A stretch of DNA of 64,000 nt from Streptomyces sp. Act143 (GTDB lineage: Bacteria; Actinomycetota; Actinomycetes; Streptomycetales; Streptomycetaceae): contig NZ_QFRX01000001.1 of NCBI RefSeq assembly GCF_003143935.1, forward strand, positions 6,644,966 through 6,708,965, read 5' to 3'. Shown here piece after piece: positions 31,670 through 39,700 of the stretch. Below the pieces are notes generated by a model that was given only the letters and a program-made list of their open reading frames with translations, had not been told where the DNA came from and ran no database searches. Every line of letters starts with the position of its first letter. Position 1 is the stretch's first letter. The position numbers were made by a program, and so were the translations under genes.

Positions 31670-33423
31670 CCGCGACCCCAGACGTCTGGAAGATCACCTC
31701 GGTCGCCGACGCGGCCGAGGCCCGGGCCGCCCTCGACCGCGTCGTCACCGCCGCCGAGGTCCCGCCGGTGGAACGGGCCCGCTTCCTCACCTCGCTGACG
31801 GCGCTGCTGCGCCGCTGCCTCGAACGGCACGGCGACTGGGAACTCCTGCCCCGCATCCGGCAGGCTGCCGGGGGAGAGGCCGGTCGGCTCGACGTCACCG
31901 TGCGACCGGTCGCCTCGATGGCAGCGGACCCCGCGGACGAGCCCGTCCTCACCTGTCCGCTGCCCCGGCCGGCCGAGCCCACCCTCGACGCGGGCACACC
32001 GCTCACGGCGGCCCTGCTGCACTCCGACGAGCACACCGCGGCCGTCCTGAACCTCCTCGACGAACAAGAACGCCTGCTGCACCTGCACCGCGAGGAGCTG
32101 CACCAGACCAACCAGGGTGTCCTGGCCCTGCACACCGACCTGGAAGCCGCTTCCCGGGCCCAGCGCGAGCTCCTCGAAGCCGAGCGGGCCGCCCGCGCCG
32201 AAGCCGAGCGGGCCCGGCGCCTGCTGACCTTCCTCACGGACGCCAGTGCCGCCATCACGGCATCTCTCAATCCGGCCGCCATCCTGCGCAGCCTCGCCGA
32301 TCTGCTCGTACCGGACTACGCGGACCACCTCGACGTCTGGCTCTTCGACGACGGGCAGGAGCGCAACGACGGGCAGGAACACAACGACGACGACCGTCCA
32401 CAGCGGGTACGGCAGCACGCCGCCGCCGCGGTGACCGCGGCCCGCACCGGCCGGCCGCAGCACGCCGCCGCCCACCCCGGCGCGCTGCCCGGTGTCGACG
32501 ACCTCCCGGCGTCCGCGCTGTCCCCGGACCGGCCGCTGCTGGCCATCCCGCTCGCGGCCCGGCGTCTGCTGGGCGTCCTCACCCTCACCGCCCCCGGCCC
32601 CCGGTTCGACCCGGACACCAGCGTCATGCTGGTCGAACTCGCCCGCCGCGTCGGTGTGGCCCTGGACAACGCCCGCCGCTACGAGCAGTACCGCGACACC
32701 GCAGAGGCCCTCCAGCGCGCCCAGCTCACCCAACTGCCGACCCTGCCCGGTCTGCTGCTGGCCGCGCGCTACCTGCCCGCCACCCGGGGCCTGAACATCG
32801 GCGGGGACTGGTACGACGCCTTCCTCCAGCCCGACGGCAGCCTGCTCGCCGTCATAGGCGACGTCACCGGCCACGGACTGCACGCCGCCGTCGTCATGGG
32901 CCAGCTGCGCACCGCGCTGCGCGCCTACGCGGTGGAGAACGACAGCCCCGGAGAGATCCTCACGCGCCTGCACCGCATGCTGGGCCACCTGCAACCGGAG
33001 CTGTACGCCACCGCGATGATCGCCCGGTTCCGGCCGGGCGATCCGGAAGTCGTCTGGGCCTCGGCCGGACACCCCCCGGCCGTGGTGCGTGGCGCGGACG
33101 GGTCGGTGCGGGTGCTGGAGACCCGGCCCGGCGTGATGCTGGGCATCCCGATGCCCTTCGTGTACACCGACCACCGCGTCGACCTGCCCGTCGGGTCCTC
33201 TCTCGTGCTGTACACCGACGGCCTGGTCGAGCGGCGGGCGCGCGGCATCGACGCGGGCATAGAGCGCCTCGGCCAGGCCCTGGGCGGCCTGAGCGGCCCG
33301 GAACTGGAGCAGGACCCGCAGGCCGCGGCGGACGCCCTGCTCAAGCCCCTCCTGCACGACTCCGAACGCGACGACGACATCTGCCTGCTGCTGTGCCACA
33401 CCGTTTCACCGGCCGGGCAGTGA
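31666..33423 (+). CDS. RsbU-like GAF-SpoIIE phosphatase
   Basis: 585 residues: an N-terminal helical segment, a coiled coil (HTDLEAASRAQRELLEAERA, residues about 150-185), a GAF domain (LLTFLTDASAAITASLNPAAILRSLADLLV to VGVALDNARRYEQYRD, 190-345) and a SpoIIE phosphatase (LPTLPGLLLAARYLPATRGL, GGDWYDA, GDVTGHGLHAA, YTDGLVE, RDDDICLL). All metal ligands are intact. As the last gene of the coupled rsbR-S-T-TX unit (ATGA overlap) it is the natural output phosphatase, presumably acting on a STAS antagonist of the SigB-like factor. Confidence 0.92.
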   Translation: MTATPDVWKITSVADAAEARAALDRVVTAAEVPPVERARFLTSLTALLRRCLERHGDWELLPRIRQAAGGEAGRLDVTVRPVASMAADPADEPVLTCPLPRPAEPTLDAGTPLTAALLHSDEHTAAVLNLLDEQERLLHLHREELHQTNQGVLALHTDLEAASRAQRELLEAERAARAEAERARRLLTFLTDASAAITASLNPAAILRSLADLLVPDYADHLDVWLFDDGQERNDGQEHNDDDRPQRVRQHAAAAVTAARTGRPQHAAAHPGALPGVDDLPASALSPDRPLLAIPLAARRLLGVLTLTAPGPRFDPDTSVMLVELARRVGVALDNARRYEQYRDTAEALQRAQLTQLPTLPGLLLAARYLPATRGLNIGGDWYDAFLQPDGSLLAVIGDVTGHGLHAAVVMGQLRTALRAYAVENDSPGEILTRLHRMLGHLQPELYATAMIARFRPGDPEVVWASAGHPPAVVRGADGSVRVLETRPGVMLGIPMPFVYTDHRVDLPVGSSLVLYTDGLVERRARGIDAGIERLGQALGGLSGPELEQDPQAAADALLKPLLHDSERDDDICLLLCHTVSPAGQ

Positions 33424-33522
33424 GGCGCACGTTCGCGCGCAGCCGGCCCCTTCCGGCGTGAACCTGCTGCGGCCGGACCCCCTCGGGTAGCGTGAAGGCC
33501 ACCAGGCGAGAGGGCGGCTGCC

Positions 33523-34701
33523 GTGAATGCCTCTGAACCCCTTCCCTCCGTGGAGGCCCGGCTGCGTGCGGCTGCCCCGCACCGGCTGGTCGCCACTGCC
33601 CGCCGGGTCCTCGCCGAGCGGGTGGGAGCCCGGGACGTGACCCTCCTGCTCGCCGACTACGGCCTCTCCGCCCTCCAGCCGGTGTCCGACCTGCCGGACA
33701 CCGGCGCCCCGGTCTCCGCCCACGACGGCCCGCAGGGCAGGGCCTTCCTCGAACAGAGCCCGGTCATCGAAGTCGTCGACCCGCCCGCCGGCCACCAGGT
33801 GCATCTGCCGGTCACCGTGCGCGGCGACCGCGTCGGCGTCCTGACCGTCCGACTGCCGGCACAAGCCGCCACCCCCGACATCGTGCTCCAGCTCGCCGAC
33901 TTCGCGACGGCACTCGGCCACGAGGTCGTCACCGCCGGGCGGGACACCGACCTCTTCGTGCTGGCCCGCCGCACCCGCCGTCTCACCCTGGCGGCCGAGA
34001 TGCAGTGGCAGTTGCTGCCGGGACGCGGCTGCGCCCGCGAGGAGTTCACCCTGAGCGCCCACCTGGAACCCGCGTACGCCATCGGCGGCGACAACTTCGA
34101 CTGGTCCGCGGGCGCCGACCACCTGGTCCTCACCGTGACCGACGGCATGGGGCACGGCATCGAGGCGTCCCTGCTCACCAATCTCACGGTCGCCGCCCTG
34201 CGCAACGCCCGCCGCGCCGGCGTGTCGCTCGCCGACCAGGCGAGCCTGGCCGACCAAGCCGTGTACGCCCAGTACGGCGGGAAGAAGTACGCCTCCACCC
34301 TCCTGCTGGAGTTCGACCTGGCCACCGGCACGGTCCACGCGGTGGACGCGGGATCGCCCCAGCTGTTCCGCCAGCGCGCCCGGCACACCGAGAGGATCGA
34401 ACTGGAGGCGCAGCTTCCGCTGGGGATGTTCGAGGAGAGCCTCTACGACGAGCAGACGTTCCAGGTCGAGCCCGGCGACCGTCTCATCGTGGTCAGCACC
34501 GGTGTGCACGGCACCCGTTCCGCCGCGGGCGATCTCTTCGGTGAGCGGGTGCTGCGCCAGATCCTCAGCGCGACCCGTGCCGCTCCGACGCACGAGGCCG
34601 CCCGCGCGGTCGTCGCCGGGCTGATCGAGCACCACGGCAGCAGCGAGCTGGCGGCCGACGCGGCCGTCGTCTGCCTGGACTGGAACGGCCGACCCCGCTG
34701 A
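33523..34701 (+). CDS. SpoIIE-type PP2C protein, paralogue B (later metal ligands lost)
   Basis: 392 residues, alignable over the whole length with the protein at 27532, down to identical residue numbering of motifs. GAF-like N-terminus (VTLLLADYGLSALQPVSDLP), then LAAEMQWQLLPGRG, GDNFDW, and an intact TDGMGHG at residue 207. However, the SDG motif is VSTGVHG (Thr326 for Asp), and the C-terminal Asp-Asp reads ADAAVV. It therefore keeps the ligand lost in paralogue A and lacks those A retains. GTG start assumed. Convergent with the second MarR gene. Confidence 0.88.
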   Translation: MNASEPLPSVEARLRAAAPHRLVATARRVLAERVGARDVTLLLADYGLSALQPVSDLPDTGAPVSAHDGPQGRAFLEQSPVIEVVDPPAGHQVHLPVTVRGDRVGVLTVRLPAQAATPDIVLQLADFATALGHEVVTAGRDTDLFVLARRTRRLTLAAEMQWQLLPGRGCAREEFTLSAHLEPAYAIGGDNFDWSAGADHLVLTVTDGMGHGIEASLLTNLTVAALRNARRAGVSLADQASLADQAVYAQYGGKKYASTLLLEFDLATGTVHAVDAGSPQLFRQRARHTERIELEAQLPLGMFEESLYDEQTFQVEPGDRLIVVSTGVHGTRSAAGDLFGERVLRQILSATRAAPTHEAARAVVAGLIEHHGSSELAADAAVVCLDWNGRPR

Positions 34702-34728
34702 CCGGGCCGGGGGCCGGTGCCGGGGGCC

Positions 34729-35238
34729 TCAGGAGCCGGCGGCGGCGCCGCCCTGTTCGCCCTCCTGAGCCGACAGGAAGGCCCGCATGCCCCGGCTCAA
34801 CGCCTCACGCTCGTCCGGTTCCATCGCCGCCAGGACCACGGCGAGCGCACGCGACCTGCGCACGGCCACCTCCACCAGTACCTGCCGGCCGTGACCGGTG
34901 AGGTGGAGCTGGACCTCGCGCCTCTTGCGCGGGTGCAGCACGCGTTCCAGCAGACCGGCCGCCTCCAGGCGGTCGCACAGCCGGCTCGCGGTCGGCAGCC
35001 CTATCTCCATGGCCTCTGCCAGGGCGGTGAGGTTGAGTCCCGGTCCCGACTCCAGAATGCGCAGGGCCCGCAACTGGTGCGCCGACAGCCGCATGCTCGC
35101 CTCCTGCCCGGCCACCGACCACAGGTGCGACAGCCCGTCCACGGCATCGGACATCTCCAGTGCCAGGGACAGAGCCTTCTCGCCCGGGCTGCCCGCGCCG
35201 CCCGGCTGGTCGTGTCCGAAGCCGCCGAGTCGACTCAC
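34729..35238 (-). CDS. MarR-family transcriptional regulator (second)
   Basis: 169 residues: SAHQLRALRILESGPGLNLTALAEAMEIGLPTASRLCDRLEAAGLLERVLHPRKRREVQLHLTGHGRQVLVEV is a complete MarR winged helix, similar to the MarR at 26911. A 45-residue N-terminal extension precedes it. GTG 35238 assumed. Only 27 bases separate its stop from that of paralogue B. A half-conserved GCGTC-GCCT-GGCAA lies upstream at 35306. Confidence 0.88.
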   Translation of the reverse strand: MSRLGGFGHDQPGGAGSPGEKALSLALEMSDAVDGLSHLWSVAGQEASMRLSAHQLRALRILESGPGLNLTALAEAMEIGLPTASRLCDRLEAAGLLERVLHPRKRREVQLHLTGHGRQVLVEVAVRRSRALAVVLAAMEPDEREALSRGMRAFLSAQEGEQGGAAAGS

Positions 35239-35470
35239 GACCCGGCAGCTTTCAGCGATCGCCTGCGCATACGAATACCACCCTCATCCAAACGCGGTAC
35301 CCGGAGCGTCGCCTGGCAAGCACCGCACCCGAGCCATCGTAGGGACACATGCCGGACGGACGAATGGTCCCGCCCGGCAGCGTTTGTCGTGCGGAACCTA
35401 CGCGCGTCGCCGCCGCGCACCACACGGCGGCGCCGGAAGACGCCCCGTCGTCCCGGTCCGCGGAGCCGTG

Positions 35471-35905
35471 TCAGCCGCCGAGGCCCGGCACCGCACGGTC
35501 GAGCAGGGTGAGCCGCGCGGTGATCCGTTTGCCGACGGGCTCCCGATGCGCCTCGAAGCCGTGGACCACGGCCATGACGATCTCCAGTCCGTGCTGCCCC
35601 ACTCTCCCGGCATCGGCGGTCCGTGCCGCCGGAAGCGCCGGATCGGTGTCCCACACCGTGATGTCCAGCCATTCCTCGGCGGCGCGCAGCTCCAGCATGA
35701 CCGGCCCGGGCGCGTACTTCAGGGCGTTGGTGACCAGCTCGCTGACCACCAGCTGCGCCAGGTCCAGAGCGCGTGCCGACACCGGCAGACCGTGCTCGGA
35801 GTGAGCGCGTGCCAGGAACTCCGCCGTCCTGGCCCTCGCGTCGGCGATGCAGCCGACCGCCCCGTCCAGGGCCACGGCTGTCTCGACCGGCGCTTCTTCC
35901 GACAT
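35471..35905 (-). CDS. HATPase anti-sigma-type kinase (RsbW-like)
   Basis: 144-residue GHKL ATPase: N box VVSELVTNALKYAPG, then VWDTDPALP in place of a standard G1 DxGxG, and G2 GQHGLEIVMAV. This is the compact form frequent in Streptomyces as serine kinases/anti-sigma factors that bind STAS antagonists. ATG 35905 is chosen because AAGGAG lies 9 bases upstream; ATG 35965 has no site. It is divergent from a STAS gene at 36113, a plausible partner. Confidence 0.88.
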   Translation of the reverse strand: MSEEAPVETAVALDGAVGCIADARARTAEFLARAHSEHGLPVSARALDLAQLVVSELVTNALKYAPGPVMLELRAAEEWLDITVWDTDPALPAARTADAGRVGQHGLEIVMAVVHGFEAHREPVGKRITARLTLLDRAVPGLGG

Positions 35906-36112
35906 CCAGGAACACTCCTTGCGCGGGACGGGCTCCAGGACGGCGGTCTGCGGTACCCCGTTCATGAGCGCGCGCCTACCCCTGAATTCCCGTGTTAGTC
36001 CTGTGCCGCACCTTCACGAACGAGCCCGTCGACAGGCATCGTGCACCCGGTGACGGGGCAGCGTTGGCAACGAAGGCGTGGCCCGGCCCCACCGAGCATG
36101 CAGAGGACGCGA

Positions 36113-36478
36113 GTGGCAGAGAACCAGAAAGCAGCGGGTCACGGCCGTCTGTCCGTGGCCCGGACCGACGCCGACGGCGTCACGGTGCTCAGTCTCGACG
36201 GCGAGGTGGACCACCACAGCGTGGGCGCCCTGGCCCGGGCCCTGCCGCCGGTGGACGTCAGCACCGCGCCCCGGGTCGTCGTCGATCTGACCCAGGTGGC
36301 GTTCATGGACTCCAGCGGGGTCAACGCCCTGATCGCCGCCCATCAGGCCACCGTGGCCGCACGGGGCTGGCTCCGGCTCGTGGGCGTACGAGGTGCGGTG
36401 CTGCGCACGGTGCAGCTGGTCGGGCTCGATCTCATCGTTCCCTGCCACCCGAACCTTGAGAGGGCTCTCGAGGAGTGA
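36113..36478 (+). CDS. STAS-domain anti-sigma factor antagonist
   Basis: 121-residue STAS protein: GVTVLSLDGEVDHHSVGALARAL, VVVDLTQVAFMDSSGVNALIAAHQ with the canonical DSSG phosphorylation motif, then LRLVGVRGAVLRTVQLVGL. GTG 36113 is preferred because GAGGA lies 5 bases upstream; ATG 36098 is the alternative. Divergent from the HATPase gene at 35471. Confidence 0.9.
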   Translation: MAENQKAAGHGRLSVARTDADGVTVLSLDGEVDHHSVGALARALPPVDVSTAPRVVVDLTQVAFMDSSGVNALIAAHQATVAARGWLRLVGVRGAVLRTVQLVGLDLIVPCHPNLERALEE

Positions 36479-36585
36479 CCCGAGGACCGCGGAGGCAAAC
36501 TTTTCCCAGTGCCCAGGAGATGCTTGGTCATGCCGTTTCGGCGGCACGGGATGCGGGCAGTCGGGAGGCTCCGGTCAGGCTTTGG

Positions 36586-36599
36586 TTGTCGCGTGACAA
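36586..36599. promoter_or_regulatory. TTGYC-N4-GRCAA element C
   Basis: TTGTC-GCGT-GACAA, extended by one base each side to a 16-bp element with perfect 6-bp arms (36585-36600). It lies about 140 bp upstream of the hybrid-kinase start and has the same arm sequence class and spacing as elements A and B. Confidence 0.55.
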
Positions 36600-36739
36600 C
36601 TGAGTTAACCTTCACCGGATTTCCTCATCGTGCGCGGCCGTGAAGAGCGGAAACGCGGACGGTGGCGGGGCCGGTCACGGCCCGGCGCGGTTCCGAGTCC
36701 TCGGAGTGGGGGCTCTTGGGGAGCGGAACGAGGGTGCGG

Positions 36740-39700
36740 ATGACCGGCAAGACGATCGAGGCCGTGGACCGGTCCCCGGGTGAGCCGGAGCTGCGGCAGC
36801 TGCTGGCGGGGCTGACCGCCGTCCGGGACGGTGACTTCGGCACCCGGCTGCCGTGCGACGGCGAGGGCCTGCTCGGTGACATCGCCACGGTCTTCAACGG
36901 CATGGTGGACCAGTTGTCGCTGTTCACCTCCGAAGTCACGCGCGTGGCCCGTGAGGTGGGCACCGAGGGCACCCTGGGCGGCCAGGCCGAGGTGCCGGGC
37001 GTCTCCGGCACCTGGGCCGACCTGACCGACTCGGTCAACGCCATGGCGGGCAACCTCACCACACAGGTGCGTGACATCGCCCAGGTGGCGACCGCGGTGG
37101 CCAAGGGCGACCTGTCGCAGAAGATCGACGTGCCCGCACGCGGCGAGATCCTCCAGCTGAAGGAGACCGTCAACACGATGGTCGACCAGTTGTCCGCGTT
37201 CGCCGACGAGGTCACCCGGGTGGCCCGCGAGGTCGGCAGCGAGGGCCGGCTGGGCGGTCAGGCCCAGGTGCCCGGTGTCGGCGGTGTCTGGCGGGACCTG
37301 ACCGACTCCGTCAACTTCATGGCGGGCAACCTCACCGCGCAGGTCCGCAATGTCGCCCAGGTGACGACCGCGGTCGCGCAGGGCGACCTCTCGCAGAAGA
37401 TCACGGTCGATGCGCGGGGCGAGATCCTGGAGTTGAAGAACACCATCAACACGATGGTCGACCAGTTGTCCGCGTTCGCCGACGAGGTCACCCGGGTCGC
37501 CCGGGAGGTCGGCACCGAGGGCCGGCTGGGCGGCCAGGCCGACGTCAAGGGCGTCAAGGGCACCTGGCGGGATCTCACGGACTCCGTGAACTTCATGGGA
37601 GGCAATCTCACCGCGCAGGTCCGCAATGTCGCCCAGGTGGCCACCGCGGTCGCGCAGGGCGACCTCTCGCAGAAGATCACGGTCGATGCGCGGGGCGAGA
37701 TCCTGGAGTTGAAGAACACCATCAACACGATGGTCGACCAGTTGTCCGCGTTCGCCGACGAGGTCACCCGGGTCGCCCGGGAGGTCGGCACCGAGGGCAA
37801 TCTCGGCGGCCAGGCGATCGTCCGCGGTGTGTCGGGGACCTGGAAGGACCTGACGGACAACGTCAACGTGATGGCCTCGAACCTGACCGGCCAGGTCCGC
37901 TCCATCGCCCAGGTGGCCACCGCGGTCGCCCGCGGTGATCTGTCACAGAAGATCACCGTCGAGGCCAAGGGTGAGGTCGCCGCCCTGGCCGACGTCATCA
38001 ACACCATGGTCGACACCCTGTCCGCGTTCGCCGACGAGGTCACCCGGGTCGCCCGCGAGGTCGGCACCGAGGGCCGGCTCGGGGGACAGGCACACGTGCC
38101 GAACGTGGCCGGCACATGGAAGGACCTGACGGACAACGTCAACTCCATGGCCAACAACCTCACCGGCCAGGTCCGCAACATCGCCCTGGTGACGACGGCC
38201 GTGGCCAACGGTGACCTGTCGAAGAAGATCGATGTCGACGCCCGCGGCGAGATCCTGGAGCTGAAGACCACCATCAACACGATGGTCGACCAGCTGTCGT
38301 CGTTCGCCGCCGAGGTCACCCGCGTCGCCCGTGAGGTGGGCAGTGAGGGCCGGCTGGGCGGCCAGGCCGAGGTGGAAGGCGTCGAGGGCACCTGGAAGCG
38401 CCTCACGGAGAACGTCAACGAGCTGGCCGGGAACCTCACCCGGCAGGTGCGGGCGATCGCGGAGGTCGCCAGCGCCGTCGCTGAGGGCGACCTGACGCGC
38501 TCCATCACCGTGGAGGCCTCGGGCGAGGTCGCCGAGCTCAAGGACAACATCAACTCCATGGTGGAGTCCCTGCGCGAGACCACCCGGGCCAACCAGGAGC
38601 AGGACTGGCTCAAGACGAACCTCGCCCGCATCTCCGGCCTGATGCAGGGCCACCGGGACCTGCCGGTCGTCGCCGAACTGATCATGGACGAGCTCACGCC
38701 GCTCGTCACCGCCCAGTACGGCGCCTTCTACCTCGCGGAGGACACCGAGAGCGGACCCGAGCTGCGGCTGGTGGGCGCCTACGGCTGGCCCGACGACGCC
38801 GACCGGCCCGTACGCATCCCCGTGGGACGCTCGCTGGTGGGGCAGGCCGCCCGCAGCCGGCGGGCCATCGCCGTGGACGATCTGCCGCCGGGCTACGTGA
38901 CCATCTCCTCCGGCCTCGGGCAGGCCGTGCCCAGCGCCCTGATGGTGCTGCCGATCGTGGTGGAGGAGCAGGTCCTCGGCGTCATCGAGCTGGCGTCCGT
39001 CATCCCCTTCACCCAGATCCACCAGGACTTCCTGGCCCAGTTGATGCCCACCATCGGCGTCAACCTCAACACCATCGTGGCCAACGCCCGCACCGACGAG
39101 CTGCTGGACGAGTCCCAGCGGCTGACCGCCGAACTGCAGTCTCGCTCCGAGGAGTTGCAGACCCAGCAGGACGAACTCCAGCGCTCCAACGCAGAACTGG
39201 AGGAGAAGGCATCCCTGCTGGCCTCGCAGAACCGTGACATCGAGGCCAAGAACCTGGAGATCGAGCAGGCGCGCCAGGAACTGGAGACCCGCGCCCAGGA
39301 ACTGGCACTGGCGTCGAAGTACAAGTCGGAGTTCCTGGCCAACATGAGCCACGAGCTGCGCACCCCGCTCAACAGCCTGCTGATCCTGGCCCAGTTGCTG
39401 GCCCAGAACCCCTCGCGCAACCTCACCCAGAAGCAGGTCGAGTACGCGGGCATCATCCACTCGGCGGGCTCCGACCTGCTGCAACTGATCAACGACATCC
39501 TCGATCTGTCGAAGGTCGAGGCGGGAAAGATGGACGTCGCCCCCGAGCGCGTCCCGCTGCGCAAACTCCTGGAGTACGTCGAGGCCACGTTCCGCCCGAT
39601 GACGACCCAGAAGAGCCTCGACTTCACGGTGGCCACCGCCCCGGGCACCCCCGCCGACCTGCTCACCGACGACTCCCGGCTGCGCCAGATCCTGCGCAAC

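Noticed and set aside
30892..33399. 835-codon leftward ORF opposite the stressosome operon
   Set aside because: Gly/Val/Gln-rich antisense shadow with no recognisable domain; the plus-strand genes are certain.
36884..38570. Regular repeats considered as a CRISPR-like or mobile array
   Set aside because: The period is 276 bp, in frame, and encodes HAMP domains.
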